Shown here: positions 54,942 through 64,000 of the stretch, piece by piece | Layout: the number at the start of each line of letters is the position of its first letter | How positions within the stretch are numbered: position 1 is the first letter of the stretch | Assembly (NCBI GenBank): GCA_021774735.1 | Contig: JAJFIS010000025.1 | Span: 40,989 to 104,988 of the forward strand | Direction: 5' to 3' | DNA: 64,000 bases | Source of the DNA: Alphaproteobacteria bacterium | GTDB lineage: Bacteria; Pseudomonadota; Alphaproteobacteria; Sphingomonadales; Kordiimonadaceae | Position numbers and translations under genes: made by a program | Notes under the pieces: generated by a model | The model's database searches: none | What the model was told of the DNA's origin: nothing | The model's input: the letters and a program-made list of their open reading frames with translations, nothing else

Positions 54942-55112
54942 ATGAGCAAAGATACACCAGACACAAAAGATAAGCCCCTGCAAAAAGCGCCGAGCCAAAA
55001 AGCCGTCAAAGCGGAGGAGCGCAGGGCCCGTTTGGCTGAGGAAATGCGCAACAATTTACTACGCCGCAAGGGCCAAAAGCGCGACCGCAGGGACAGGCCA
55101 GACCAAGATTGA
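54942..55112 (+). CDS. Small charged conserved-type protein
   Basis: The 56-residue protein (MSKDTPDTKDKPLQKAPSQK, then EERRARLAEEMRNNLLRRKG) is rich in Lys and Arg, with a helical C-terminal half. Short proteins ending in a similar AEE-R-NLLRRK pattern occur in alphaproteobacteria near murA. A longer frame from 54858 overlaps no better start. Function is unknown. Confidence 0.6.
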   Translation: MSKDTPDTKDKPLQKAPSQKAVKAEERRARLAEEMRNNLLRRKGQKRDRRDRPDQD

Positions 55113-55292
55113 AGTTGTCCTAAAAATATCAAAATATTCATTGGTGAAATGTCTATATTGATCCCAAACAGGGCGATCCACTGAAAAATAACGCTTTGAA
55201 CTAAGTTGCTGCTTGTTACCGCTCATCAGTTAGCCTAAAAAGCCATGTGGTACTTAGGGTTTTTACTAGCTTAACAACGAGGAACTTAATTA

Positions 55293-55847
55293 ATGACCAT
55301 CATGTCCGATCGTTGGATCCGGGAACAGTCGCTCAATAATGCGATGATCGAACCTTTTGTCGATAGCCAGCGCCGCGAAGGCACCATAAGTTACGGTGTT
55401 TCATCTTATGGTTATGACGCGCGGGTGTCCGATGAATTTAAGATTTTCACCAATGTAGATTCGGTCATTGTTGACCCGAAAGACTTTAACCCCAAAAGCT
55501 TTGTCGACCGCCAAGCCGATGTTTGCATCATTCCGCCCAATAGCTTTGCACTGGCCAGAACGGTGGAATATTTCCGCATTCCAGAGGATGTGCTGGTGAT
55601 CTGCCTCGGTAAAAGCACCTATGCCCGCTGCGGTATTATCGTCAATGTCACGCCGCTGGAGCCGGGCTGGGAAGGCCATGTAACGCTGGAATTTTCCAAC
55701 ACCACACCGCTGCCCGCCAAGGTTTATGCCAATGAAGGTGCCTGCCAATTTCTGTTCCTGCAAGGCAATGAGCCCTGCGAGACCAGCTATAAAGCAAGGG
55801 CTGGTAAATATATGGGGCAACGCGGGGTGACCCTGCCCAAGCTCTGA
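55293..55847 (+). CDS. dcd: dCTP deaminase
   Basis: Dcd deaminates dCTP to dUTP for thymidylate synthesis. The 184-residue protein shows [25 protein letters not shown], the catalytic-type [10 protein letters not shown], and [18 protein letters not shown] with the conserved Glu. GAGGAA lies before the ATG. The C-terminal [10 protein letters not shown] is typical. Confidence 0.96.
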   Translation: MTIMSDRWIREQSLNNAMIEPFVDSQRREGTISYGVSSYGYDARVSDEFKIFTNVDSVIVDPKDFNPKSFVDRQADVCIIPPNSFALARTVEYFRIPEDVLVICLGKSTYARCGIIVNVTPLEPGWEGHVTLEFSNTTPLPAKVYANEGACQFLFLQGNEPCETSYKARAGKYMGQRGVTLPKL

Positions 55848-55959
55848 AGGCGTAAGATTAATACAGCTAACCATGATTAGGTCGTACCTTTGCCCCTTTC
55901 GTGCCGCTATCCGAGAGCAATAACAAGACTAACCCAAAAGTAAGACAAAGGCCTACACC

Positions 55960-57240
55960 ATGGAAAAGTTAGTCATCAAAGGCGGCAAAACATTAAGCGG
56001 TGAGGTGCCCATTAGCGGTGCCAAAAATGCGGCCTTGCCCCTGATGTGCGCAAGCCTGCTAACAGATGAACCCCTGACGCTGACCAATTTGCCTCGCTTG
56101 GCTGATATAGCAACACTTGCGGACCTGCTGAACCATATGGGCGTCGGCTTAATGTTTAAGGGCGGGCGCGGCGGTAAAATATCTGGTAGAACGCTGACCC
56201 TTGACGGTGCCACCATCGCTGACACGGTGGCGCCTTATGATATGGTCCGCAAAATGCGCGCGTCTATATTGGTGCTCGGCCCCGTTGTTGCCCGCATGGG
56301 GGAGGCCACCGTCAGCTTGCCCGGCGGCTGTGCCATCGGCACCCGGCCCATTGATTTGCACCTGAAAGCGCTTGAAGCTATCGGCGCGACCATCGAGCTT
56401 GCAGATGGCTACGTTAAAGCAACTGCGCCAGACGGCCTGACCGGTGGCACGGTGCGCTTTCCCTTCGCCAGTGTCGGCGCGACGGAAAATGTGCTGATGG
56501 CGGCAGCCCTTGCCAGCGGCGAAACCATTATTGAAAACCCGGCCCGCGAGCCTGAAATTTGTGACCTTGCCGAATGCCTTAATGCCATGGGGGCCAAGAT
56601 TAGCGGCGCAGGCAGTGAGACCATTCACATCCAAGGTGTGCCCAAATTACACAAAGCCACCCACAAAGTGCAGCCTGACCGTATTGTTGCTGGATCTTAT
56701 GCTGTGGCGGCGGTCATGACCGGTGGAGAGCTGTTGTTGAGGGATGCCGAGCCCTGCCATATGGGCGCGACCATCGCCGCGCTCGAAAGCGCAGGGGCCA
56801 CTGTCAGTGTCGAAGAGCGTGGCATTCGGGTGAAGGCTGGCAAACGCATTTTACCTTTTAATCTTGTCACCCAGCCATACCCCGGCTTTGCAACCGACCT
56901 TCAAGCGCAGTTTATGGCGCTCGCCTCCATCGCAGACGGCGCATCGGTTATTACAGAATCGATCTTTGAGAACCGCTATATGCATGTCTCAGAGCTCTGC
57001 AGGCTGGGGGCGGATATTACAGTAACGGGTTCCAGCGCCACAGTGCGCGGCGTGAAAAAGCTAACCGGCGCCCCCGTTATGGCCACCGACCTTCGTGCCA
57101 GCATGACTTTGGCGCTTGCAGGATTGGTGGCAGAAGGTGATACCACCATTCACCGGCTGTACCATCTGGACCGGGGCTATGAACGTCTGGAAGAAATTTT
57201 GAGCGATGTGGGCGCAGATATTGAACGTGTTGCCGATTAA
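55960..57240 (+). CDS. murA: UDP-N-acetylglucosamine 1-carboxyvinyltransferase
   Basis: MurA transfers enolpyruvate from PEP to UDP-GlcNAc, the first committed step of peptidoglycan synthesis. The 426-residue protein starts [20 protein letters not shown] and AKNAALPLM. The catalytic Cys is in [15 protein letters not shown] (fosfomycin-sensitive form, not Asp). [19 protein letters not shown] and [17 protein letters not shown] are also intact. Confidence 0.97.
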   Translation: MEKLVIKGGKTLSGEVPISGAKNAALPLMCASLLTDEPLTLTNLPRLADIATLADLLNHMGVGLMFKGGRGGKISGRTLTLDGATIADTVAPYDMVRKMRASILVLGPVVARMGEATVSLPGGCAIGTRPIDLHLKALEAIGATIELADGYVKATAPDGLTGGTVRFPFASVGATENVLMAAALASGETIIENPAREPEICDLAECLNAMGAKISGAGSETIHIQGVPKLHKATHKVQPDRIVAGSYAVAAVMTGGELLLRDAEPCHMGATIAALESAGATVSVEERGIRVKAGKRILPFNLVTQPYPGFATDLQAQFMALASIADGASVITESIFENRYMHVSELCRLGADITVTGSSATVRGVKKLTGAPVMATDLRASMTLALAGLVAEGDTTIHRLYHLDRGYERLEEILSDVGADIERVAD

Positions 57241-57305
57241 CCCTATGGTGCGTGAGATCAGAGCCAACAGATAGATTTGGCTAGCGATAGTGAGCAGAGA
57301 TATTT

Positions 57306-57749
57306 ATGACGATACCCCTGAAATTACGCGCGGTAAACCCAAATGACTTGGAGGTTATCTCCGCCCTGTTGCAAGACGCTGCCATTAAGCGTGACGATAT
57401 GGCATGGGACAAAACAGGGCAGCGCTTCGCTATGGTGTTCAATCGTTTCATCCATGAAAAACGCCGCTGGTTCAAAAGACCATCAGGCGAGCGCATTCAC
57501 TGTGGCTTACATATTGAAGGCGTAGAGAGCGTGCGCATGCGCGGCCTTGATGAAAGCGAAGGCGGTAATATTTTGGCCCTTTTAGCGCTTCACTACAGCC
57601 CGCAAGAGGAAGAGCCCGCCGCCACCATAACCATGGAGTTTGCTGGTGGAGGTGCTGTGCAAATAGACGTGGAATGCGTCGATGCGGTCATGGCCGACAT
57701 GGGGGAAGCTTGGGAAGCTATATCCCGCCCGGACCATCAAAGTAACTAA
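57306..57749 (+). CDS. DUF2948-family protein
   Basis: The 147-residue protein matches the alphaproteobacterial DUF2948 family (PNDLEVISALLQDAAIKRDD, RRWFKRPSGERIHCGLHIEG, LALHYSPQEEE). It has no signal or membrane segment. The position between murA and hisG is common for this family. Function is unknown. Confidence 0.88.
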   Translation: MTIPLKLRAVNPNDLEVISALLQDAAIKRDDMAWDKTGQRFAMVFNRFIHEKRRWFKRPSGERIHCGLHIEGVESVRMRGLDESEGGNILALLALHYSPQEEEPAATITMEFAGGGAVQIDVECVDAVMADMGEAWEAISRPDHQSN

Positions 57750-57795
57750 GACCAACATAACCATGATTTTTTGACTGTTTAAAAGACATAATACA

Positions 57796-58458
57796 ATGAA
57801 GCCCACTGAAAAACTTATTCTCGCCCTGCCGAAAGGCCGTATATTGGATGAAGTCCTGCCGCTCGTTAATAAAGCGGGCATTGAGCCCGAGGCTGACTTT
57901 TTTGACCCCAAATCCCGTAAATTGCAATTCGCCACCAATATTGGTGGGCTCGACATCATCCGCGTCCGCGCCTTTGATGTTGCCACCTTCGTTGCTTTTG
58001 GTGCGGCCCATTTAGGCGTCGTCGGCAACGATGTGCTGATGGAATATAACTATAGCGATATCTATAGCCCTGTTGATCTGCAAGTGGGTAAATGCCGCCT
58101 GTCGTTGGCCGTTCCAAAAGAAATCGCTGGCGAGCAAGATCCATCAAGTTGGAGCCACGTTCGAGTGGCAACAAAATACCCCAACCTAACCCGCAAATAT
58201 TATGCAGAGCGCGGCGTACAGGCTGAAGTTATTAAGCTTAACGGTGCGATGGAACTGGCCCCTTCCTTGGGGCTTTGCCGCCGCATTGTTGATCTGGTTT
58301 CCACCGGCTCAACCCTGAAGGCCAACGGCTTGAAAGAAGTTGAAATACTAACCGAAATTAGCTCAAAATTGATTGTTAATCGACCTGCTTTTAAAACGCA
58401 GCCAGAGGAAATCAGTGGCTGGATTGACCGTTTCAAACATGCGGTTCCAAGCCAGTGA
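57796..58458 (+). CDS. hisG: ATP phosphoribosyltransferase, short form
   Basis: HisG condenses ATP with PRPP in the first step of histidine synthesis. The 220-residue length marks the short form, which needs the HisZ regulatory subunit; hisZ is not in the window. Signatures are ALPKGRILDEVLP, DIIRVRAFDVATFVAFG and the PRPP-loop ELAPSLGLCRRIVDLVSTGSTL. It overlaps hisD by 4 bp. Confidence 0.95.
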   Translation: MKPTEKLILALPKGRILDEVLPLVNKAGIEPEADFFDPKSRKLQFATNIGGLDIIRVRAFDVATFVAFGAAHLGVVGNDVLMEYNYSDIYSPVDLQVGKCRLSLAVPKEIAGEQDPSSWSHVRVATKYPNLTRKYYAERGVQAEVIKLNGAMELAPSLGLCRRIVDLVSTGSTLKANGLKEVEILTEISSKLIVNRPAFKTQPEEISGWIDRFKHAVPSQ

Positions 58459-59753
58459 CATTACGCCTTCATATCAATGACCATAATTTTGAGGCCGAAT
58501 TTCAAGCTTTGCTAAACAGCGAACGTGGCACAGACACTGACGTAAGATCAGTGGTTGCAGACATCATCGCTGACGTGGAAGCAACTGGTGACACGGCGCT
58601 TATTAATTATACCAAAAAATTTGATCGCTTTGATATGACTGCCGAGAGCATGAGGGTAAACCCCGAAGCCATCAAAGCGGCAAAAGAGGAAGTTGCCCCA
58701 AAGACGATGGCTGCGCTCAAGCTGGCCTCAGACCGTATTTCCGCTTTTCATAGCAAACAAAAGCCCAATGATATTGATTACAGGGATGACGCTGGTGTGC
58801 GCTTAGGCGAGCGCTGGACCCCCATTTCTGCCGCTGGTCTTTATGTGCCGGGTGGTCTTGCCAGTTACCCATCCAGCGTTTTAATGAATGCCATTGCCGC
58901 TAAGGTGGCTGGGGTCGCGCGCTTGGTGATGGCGGTGCCAAGCCCTGACGGCATTTTAAATCCGCTGGTTTTGGCCGCCGCCGACCTGGCCGGCGTTGAT
59001 GAAATATATACTGTTGGCGGCGCGCAGGCGATCGCCGCACTTTCTTTCGGTACCGAAACAATAGCTGCTGTTGATAAAATTGTTGGCCCGGGTAATGCCT
59101 ATGTCGCTGAGGCCAAACGCCAAGTTTTTGGCCGCGTGGGCATTGATACCATCGCTGGACCCAGTGAAATATTGGTAGTGGCGGACGGGGAAAGCAACCC
59201 CGAATGGGTGGCCGCTGACCTTTTGAGCCAAGCAGAGCATGACAGCATAGCACAGGCCATTTTGATCACCTTTGATGATGCTTTTGCAGTCAAAGTTGAG
59301 GAAGCCCTGATGGCCCAATTAGACGGATTGCCCAGAGCAGATATCGCGCGAGAAAGTTGGCAAAAGCACGGCGCTATCCTTGTGGTGGAAAGCGCGGACC
59401 AAGCCGCAGCCTTGATCGACCGCATTGCGCCTGAGCACCTAGAGCTTAGCATCAGTGACCCAGATAGCTTAATGGGGGTAGTAAAGCACGCAGGCGCCAT
59501 ATTCCTTGGCCGCCATACGCCAGAGGCTATCGGCGACTATGTCGCAGGTACCAACCATGTGTTGCCCACATCCCGCGCGGCCCGTTTTGCTGGGGGCCTT
59601 AGCGTTTATGATTTCATGAAACGCACCACATTTGTCGGCTGCGACACAGAAAGCCTTGCCCTAATCGGCCCGGCAGCGGTACTACTAGCAGAAGAAGAAG
59701 GCTTACACGCCCACGCAAGGTCGGTTTCAATGCGACTGGATGATGGTAAATAG
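58455..59753 (+). CDS. hisD: Histidinol dehydrogenase
   Basis: HisD oxidises histidinol to histidine in two NAD-dependent steps. The 432-residue protein starts at GTG (overlapping the hisG stop as GTGA) and has YVPGGLASYPSSVLMN, VGPGNAYVAEAKRQVFG, DTIAGPSEILVVAD, and the metal-binding AEHDSIAQ and PEHLEL segments. Confidence 0.96.
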   Translation: MTLRLHINDHNFEAEFQALLNSERGTDTDVRSVVADIIADVEATGDTALINYTKKFDRFDMTAESMRVNPEAIKAAKEEVAPKTMAALKLASDRISAFHSKQKPNDIDYRDDAGVRLGERWTPISAAGLYVPGGLASYPSSVLMNAIAAKVAGVARLVMAVPSPDGILNPLVLAAADLAGVDEIYTVGGAQAIAALSFGTETIAAVDKIVGPGNAYVAEAKRQVFGRVGIDTIAGPSEILVVADGESNPEWVAADLLSQAEHDSIAQAILITFDDAFAVKVEEALMAQLDGLPRADIARESWQKHGAILVVESADQAAALIDRIAPEHLELSISDPDSLMGVVKHAGAIFLGRHTPEAIGDYVAGTNHVLPTSRAARFAGGLSVYDFMKRTTFVGCDTESLALIGPAAVLLAEEEGLHAHARSVSMRLDDGK

Positions 59754-59777
59754 ATCGGAAACACACTCGTTAGGATA

Positions 59778-60263
59778 ATGATGGCTGACCACCGCCTTGT
59801 TGATATTAAATTGGACGCGTCAACCGTTGTTCGCTGGAGCGCGGATATTGACCATGAACGCCGTATCGCCATCTATGATCTGCTGGAAGAAAATAGCTTT
59901 ACCTTGCTCAAGACTTCCCGCGAGGATTATGCCGGACCTTATAAGCTGTTACTGAGCATCGTTGAGGGGCGCTTGGCCTTTGATGTGGGCTGCGACCAAG
60001 AGCAACCGCTTTATAGTTTCCGGCTCGCCATGTCGCCCTTCCGCCGTATCATCCGCGAATATTTTGCCATCTGTGACAGCTATTATGAAGCCATTAAAAG
60101 CGCTTCCCCATCGCAAATTGAGGCTGTCGATATGGGCAGGCGCGGTATCCATAATGAAGGCAGCGAGCTGCTGATGGAACGGCTTAGTGATAAGGTTGCG
60201 GTGGATTTCCAAACCGCACGACGGCTTTTCACCCTTGTCTGCGTATTGCATATGAAAGGTTGA
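59778..60263 (+). CDS. UPF0262-family protein
   Basis: The 161-residue protein matches UPF0262 (ERRIAIYDLLEENSF, AGPYKLLLSIVEGRLAFDV, MSPFRRIIREYFAICDSYYEA, GRRGIHNEGSELL). Found mainly in alphaproteobacteria beside hisD, as here. Soluble, function unknown. It lies 24 bp after hisD and 3 bp before the phosphatase gene. Confidence 0.93.
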   Translation: MMADHRLVDIKLDASTVVRWSADIDHERRIAIYDLLEENSFTLLKTSREDYAGPYKLLLSIVEGRLAFDVGCDQEQPLYSFRLAMSPFRRIIREYFAICDSYYEAIKSASPSQIEAVDMGRRGIHNEGSELLMERLSDKVAVDFQTARRLFTLVCVLHMKG

Positions 60264-60266
60264 CCG

Positions 60267-60743
60267 GTGAATAGCGCCAAAGCCAATACTGCCTCGAACC
60301 AAGCGCCGCCGAAGAGTATATTGTTTCTCTGCAATCAAAATGCCGTCCGCAGCCCCATGGCCCACGGGTTAGCAAACCATTATTGCAAGCGCCGGGTATA
60401 TGTGGAATCCGCTGGGTTAATCGCCGGGCTCCTTGATGGTTTCACCCATGCGGTGATGCAAGAGCTAGATATTGATCTATCGGGTAGAGCACCTAAAGCC
60501 TTAAGCGATATCACATTAAACGACTATGAATTAATCGTTACCCTAACGCCTCAATCAAAAGCCGCCGTTGAAAAGCAATTAGCTGAGACAGTTTCATGCA
60601 AGACCACTAAAATACCACGCCTTGAATATTGGCCCACCCACGACCCTTGCGACGCGGAAGGCAGCCGAGACCAGCTGCTAGATAGCTATCGGCGCGTTCG
60701 TGACCAGTTGGAGGCCCGCATCGGTGACCTATTTATTTTTTAG
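60267..60743 (+). CDS. Low molecular weight protein tyrosine phosphatase-like protein
   Basis: The 158-residue protein has the Cx5R loop LFLCNQNAVRSPMAHGL near the N-terminus and the catalytic-acid DP element in WPTHDPCD near residue 130. It could act on phosphotyrosine proteins or as an ArsC-type enzyme; the His-side context is shared with related alphaproteobacteria. GTG start, close coupling to the UPF0262 gene. Confidence 0.88.
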   Translation: MNSAKANTASNQAPPKSILFLCNQNAVRSPMAHGLANHYCKRRVYVESAGLIAGLLDGFTHAVMQELDIDLSGRAPKALSDITLNDYELIVTLTPQSKAAVEKQLAETVSCKTTKIPRLEYWPTHDPCDAEGSRDQLLDSYRRVRDQLEARIGDLFIF

Positions 60744-60942
60744 CCTTCTAGCCTTTTCGAGGCCCACGATATCACTTAGGCCGCTGATAATGTTGCCTTA
60801 AATCCCCATTTTTGACCCTAATCCATGCTCTTTGGTCCTGCTTTCTTCGCTTAAGCGCTAAAAAGCTTGCTTTTATGCCAGTGGAGCGTCATGTATGGGC
60901 GCAAATTTAAACCCCCGTTTCAGCCAACCATAGGGAGCGACA

Positions 60943-61161
60943 ATGGCTAAAGAAGAAGTATTGGAAATGCGCGGTGTTGTGACCGAACTGCTACCAAACG
61001 CGATGTTTAGGGTAAAACTTGAAAATGACCATGAAATTTTAGGCCATACCGCCGGTAAAATGCGCAAAAACCGCATCCGGGTTCTAGCCGGTGATGATGT
61101 GTTGGTTGAGCTAACCCCTTACGACTTGAGCAAAGGTCGTATCACCTATCGCTTCAAATAA
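60943..61161 (+). CDS. infA: Translation initiation factor IF-1
   Basis: The 72-residue S1-like protein ([40 protein letters not shown], then [11 protein letters not shown] and GRITYRFK) is IF-1, which binds the ribosomal A site during initiation. The 199-bp gap upstream probably contains its promoter; no clear element was identified. Confidence 0.98.
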   Translation: MAKEEVLEMRGVVTELLPNAMFRVKLENDHEILGHTAGKMRKNRIRVLAGDDVLVELTPYDLSKGRITYRFK

Positions 61162-61210
61162 GTCAGTGTGACGCCCATGGCCCACACGCGCTTCCATGTT
61201 GGCTTAAGCC

Positions 61211-61819
61211 ATGTCTGATAATCCTGCACACCCAGCCGCTTTTATTTTAGCCAGCGGGTCGCCCCGCCGCAGTGAATTGCTTGCCCAGATTGGCCTGACG
61301 CCTGATATTATTGATCCCGCTGATATTGATGAAACACCGCTCTCAGGTGAGCGTCCTCGCCCCTATGCTCGCCGCATGGCAGAAGAAAAGGCCCGCACGG
61401 TGGCCGCGCGCCGCACAGGGGCTTTCATTTTGGCCGCTGATACGGTGGTATCTGTTGGTCAGCGCATCCTGCCCAAAGCCGAAGACATAACAAGCGCCCG
61501 ATTTTGCATGAATTTACTATCTGGCCGCCGTCACCGAGTGACCAGCGGCATTGCCCTTGTTCGCCCGGATGGTTCGATGGCCGTTAAGGACGTGGTCAGC
61601 GAGGTAATTTTTCGCCGCATGCATAATGATGAAATTGAACATTATATTACTGCGGGTGACTGGCACGGCAAAGCTGGTGGCTATGCTATTCAAGGCTTAG
61701 CCGCCGCTTATATCCGCAGCATCAGTGGTAGCTATAGCAATATTGTTGGCCTGCCGCTGTTTGAGGTTGCGGGTTGGCTCTCTGGCCACGGCTTCAGCAT
61801 TTCAGCAAGCGGTGTCTAA
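61211..61819 (+). CDS. maf: Maf-family nucleoside triphosphate pyrophosphatase
   Basis: Maf proteins hydrolyse dTTP, UTP or modified nucleotides to monophosphates. The 202-residue protein has LASGSPRRSELLAQIGL, AEEKARTVAAR, ILAADTVVSVG and GKAGGYAIQGLAAAYIRSIS. It lies 49 bp after infA and 3 bp before the ribonuclease gene. Confidence 0.95.
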   Translation: MSDNPAHPAAFILASGSPRRSELLAQIGLTPDIIDPADIDETPLSGERPRPYARRMAEEKARTVAARRTGAFILAADTVVSVGQRILPKAEDITSARFCMNLLSGRRHRVTSGIALVRPDGSMAVKDVVSEVIFRRMHNDEIEHYITAGDWHGKAGGYAIQGLAAAYIRSISGSYSNIVGLPLFEVAGWLSGHGFSISASGV

Positions 61820-61822
61820 TCC

Positions 61823-63232
61823 ATGGCTGAGGACAATGAAATATTCCTTATAGAACCTGCAATAGGCCAGTGGCGTGGGGCCCTTATAGACCGCGACGGT
61901 ATCCCCATTGAGCTTCACCACTATGACACTGCCAGCCCATTTAAAGCTGGTGACATCGCCCTAGCGCGGGTAACCCGGGTTGATAAACAGTTGGATATGG
62001 CCTTCATCAAATTACCCGGCGGCATAGGTGGTGCTTTGAACTTCCGCCGTGCCAAACATTTATGCACCAGAGATGATAGTCGCGGTGCCACCATCAGTGA
62101 CTGTGTGCAGGAGGGTCAATTGGTGCGCGTACAAGCGGTGGCCGATGCCTCGCTCATAGAAGCAAAAAACATCCCCTTGACCGCCCGGCCCAAAATTGTT
62201 GGTCGCTATCTGGTGGCTGAACTTGGCAAGCCACGGGTCAATTTCTCCCGCGATATCGGCGCTAAGGACAAAAAGCGTATCACTGAAGCCTTAGCGCCAT
62301 TAGCAGATCACTGTGCGTGGCTGGTGCGGTCTCGTGCAGGCGATATTGATAGCAAGCATATTTTCGCGGAAGCCCAGTGGCTGGCCTCTGCCTTTCAGGG
62401 CAAGACTAATGAGCCTGCAATAAGCTTCCAGCCTAGCCCCGCTGAAACTTGCCTGATGGCGATGCCCGATAGCCTAAGTGATATAATCATCGAAGGCGGC
62501 GCGGCCCTGCGGGAAATTAAAAAACTCTTGGAAAGCCGCTGGCCCGACCTCACTGACAAAATTAGCGCTTACGGTGACCATGACTTGATGGAAGAAAGGG
62601 GGGTTGAAGAAGCCATAGAGGAAGCCTTGGCAGACCAGATTATGCTGCCCTCCGGTGGCTGGATATCCATTCATGAAACCCCAGCCTTGACTGCCATTGA
62701 CGTTAATATGGGCGGGGCGCTATCTGGGCGCAGCGCGGGCGAGGCGCAACAGTTGGTGAATATGGAAGCCGCCCTTGCTAGCGCTTACCATATGCGCTTG
62801 CAAGATATGGGCGGGCTTATTGTTATTGATTTTATCGACATGAAAACCAAAGGCGCAGCAGCCGAGCTTATCGCGCTCATGGATGATGTACTGGGTGAAG
62901 ATAGTGTGCCGGTACGCCGCACGGGGCTGAGCCAGTTTGGCTTGATGGAGCTGAGCCGCAAACGCAGTGGACTTAGCTTGCGCGAACGCATGACCCACCA
63001 AGCCGGTGCTTCTATGCGAGCGTCCCATGAAGGGCTGATGCTTTTGCGCCGTGCAATTAGCGTCGGCAATGCCCCCACTCCCGGCATATTGGCGCTGGAA
63101 GCCCGCCAAACCACGCTGACATGGCTGCATGACCATCCAGCGTTGCTCGAGGAGCTTAAAACCTCAACGCAGCGGGAGATCCATCTGCAAGCAAGCAACC
63201 ATCCGCAAGCCTATATTTTGGAAGTGAAATAA
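61823..63232 (+). CDS. rng: Ribonuclease E/G family endoribonuclease
   Basis: The 469-residue protein has an S1-like N-terminal region (ALARVTRVDKQLDMAFIKLP), and the catalytic segment TAIDVNMG and GGLIVIDFIDM with the two Mg-binding Asp residues. The CPxC zinc-link cysteines of classic RNase E are absent after the RRTGLSQFGLMELSRKR segment. It may cleave mRNA or rRNA precursors. It is followed at 2 bp by yacG. Confidence 0.92.
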   Translation: MAEDNEIFLIEPAIGQWRGALIDRDGIPIELHHYDTASPFKAGDIALARVTRVDKQLDMAFIKLPGGIGGALNFRRAKHLCTRDDSRGATISDCVQEGQLVRVQAVADASLIEAKNIPLTARPKIVGRYLVAELGKPRVNFSRDIGAKDKKRITEALAPLADHCAWLVRSRAGDIDSKHIFAEAQWLASAFQGKTNEPAISFQPSPAETCLMAMPDSLSDIIIEGGAALREIKKLLESRWPDLTDKISAYGDHDLMEERGVEEAIEEALADQIMLPSGGWISIHETPALTAIDVNMGGALSGRSAGEAQQLVNMEAALASAYHMRLQDMGGLIVIDFIDMKTKGAAAELIALMDDVLGEDSVPVRRTGLSQFGLMELSRKRSGLSLRERMTHQAGASMRASHEGLMLLRRAISVGNAPTPGILALEARQTTLTWLHDHPALLEELKTSTQREIHLQASNHPQAYILEVK

Positions 63233-63234
63233 CC

Positions 63235-63423
63235 ATGGCCAAGCAAAAACCCGCCTGCCCTATTTGCAAAGCAACGGAAGCTGATAGTTATGCACCCTTT
63301 TGCTCGAAACGCTGTGCAGACATCGACCTTGGACGGTGGTTCGGCGGCAATTATCAACTGCCGGGCCAAGAAATGGCAGAGCCGGAAGCGATAGCGAAAG
63401 CCCGCACTGATGAGCCAGAATAG
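63235..63423 (+). CDS. yacG: DNA gyrase inhibitor YacG (zinc-binding)
   Basis: The 62-residue protein binds zinc through CPICKATE and FCSKRC (CxxC plus CxxxC) and ends in the usual DIDLGRWFGGNYQLPG. YacG binds gyrase and limits supercoiling. It is coupled to the ribonuclease gene, a common alphaproteobacterial order. The 190-bp gap beyond shows no gene before tRNA-Phe. Confidence 0.94.
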   Translation: MAKQKPACPICKATEADSYAPFCSKRCADIDLGRWFGGNYQLPGQEMAEPEAIAKARTDEPE

Positions 63424-63613
63424 AGAGCTTAATAACCCCAAGATTGAACTAGATATATACGCATTTTATGCGCCTCACACTGCAACAGCGCACTCTATGC
63501 TTCAACCACATGAAAAAATATGGCAAAGCCTATGGACAGCACCTTGAATATTGCCTATAAGCCCCTTCGCTCGCTTATGTTCCCACTAGGGTACTGACAA
63601 GCGAAATTGATAT

Positions 63614-63689
63614 GCCCGGGTAGCTCAGTTGGTAGAGCAACGGATTGAAAATCCGTGTGTCGGTGGTTCGAATCCGCCCCCGGGCACCA
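63614..63689 (+). tRNA. tRNA-Phe (GAA)
   Basis: The gene is 76 nt including an encoded CCA. GCCCGGG pairs with CCCGGGC in the acceptor stem, the anticodon loop is TTGAAAA between ACGGA/TCCGT, and GGTTCGAATCC forms the T arm. Confidence 0.98.
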
Positions 63690-63696
63690 CTATCAT

Positions 63697-63721
63697 AAGC
63701 CGCAGGAAACTGCGGCTTTTT
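63697..63721 (+). terminator. Rho-independent terminator after tRNA-Phe
   Basis: AAGCCGCAG and CTGCGGCTT form a perfect 9-bp stem with a GAAA tetraloop, followed by T residues. It lies 8 bp after the tRNA-Phe gene. Confidence 0.92.
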
Positions 63722-63780
63722 GCGTGTATGGGTGTTACTGTAGCGCGCTATCTGCTTTCGGACATTTGCGCGGTTACTTT

Positions 63781-63828
63781 AGGACAAACGCACGGGACTA
63801 GCCGGGACCAGGCAGGACTAAGCGGGAC
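63781..63828. repeat. Helically phased GGGAC repeat array
   Basis: GGGAC or AGGAC occurs at 63781, then at 63794, 63804, 63814 and 63824, the last four at exactly 10-bp steps, each with a variable five-base spacer. This places all copies on one face of the helix, as in arrays bound by a protein multimer. It lies downstream of tRNA-Phe in a 311-bp gap without a gene. Arm-type integrase sites are one possible explanation. Confidence 0.5.
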
Positions 63829-64000
63829 AGTATCGCTGTTTTATCCAAATGTTTCAAAGATATTTTAAGGTAAATGGTGGGGTTAGGCCGATATAGGCAG
63901 TCCTTAAAAGCGGCATACATCCTCAGAAATGACTTTTAGGGCTTACCAATAAATATTGGGGCCAATTATGATTCATTCTTATGGATATTAGCCCAACCCA

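Noticed and set aside
54887..55141. Minus-strand frame of 84 codons before dcd
   Set aside because: It is antisense to the small charged protein at 54942, has Ser/Leu/Arg shadow composition and no start signal.
63629..63868. Plus-strand frame starting inside tRNA-Phe
   Set aside because: It begins in the tRNA and runs through its terminator and the GGGAC repeats; it is not a plausible gene.
1..64000. CRISPR array, complete insertion sequence, prophage or rRNA operon
   Set aside because: No evenly spaced 25-40 bp direct repeats, no transposase or integrase gene, no phage structural genes and no rRNA-like sequence were seen.

Overview
The window reads as a stretch of an alphaproteobacterial chromosome. 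This rests on gene content: a single-operon ccmABCDEFGHI cytochrome c system with CcmI, small families typical of that class (UPF0262, DUF2948, a PAS_5-type PAS protein, an IalB-like protein), a PuuD-type urate hydroxylase and the order murA / DUF2948 / hisG / hisD / UPF0262 / phosphatase / infA / maf / RNase E/G / yacG. No finer placement can be supported from the sequence alone. Assignments were made by reading motifs, not by database search.

Layout. 1-13.7 kb holds mixed genes: a TetR regulator cut by the window edge facing an unknown gene across a 24-bp perfect palindrome, an M24 peptidase, an AEC transporter, an AAA_14/DUF4143 ATPase, argG, two orphan small genes, rlmN, an acyltransferase, a membrane LytTR regulator, an IalB-like protein, a SpoU-type methyltransferase and yciB. 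13.7-22.3 kb holds a small secreted protein, a Nudix hydrolase coupled to a Ser-rich small protein, and the ccm operon on the minus strand. 22.4-27.1 kb holds a cardiolipin synthase and two tandem paralogous PAS/EAL proteins, one of which has lost all EAL catalytic residues.

27.2-40.9 kb is a purine catabolic region running from guanine to glyoxylate and urea: guaD, xdhABC, puuD, uraH, uraD, puuE, alc, allA, with a LysR and a TetR (RutR-like) regulator. An AT-rich insert at 33.3-34.7 kb with a possible HEPN/abortive-infection-like protein and a decayed reading frame separates its two arms. 41.1-49.8 kb is a phenylacetate cluster (paaZ-G-J and paaA-B-C-D-E) with a divergent TetR gene. The same 24-bp operator-like site lies before paaA and between paaZ and paaR, which predicts a two-promoter PaaR regulon.

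50-54.7 kb is AT-rich accessory DNA facing the 3' end of a tRNA-Thr gene: a REP-like palindromic element, an orphan multi-PAS histidine kinase, and a HigBA-type module whose toxin gene is broken by an internal deletion and a frameshift while antitoxin and operator-like repeats remain. 54.9-63.4 kb returns to core genes (dcd, murA, hisGD, infA, maf, RNase E/G, yacG). The window ends with tRNA-Phe, a clean terminator and a helically phased GGGAC repeat array that may mark the edge of an integrated element.
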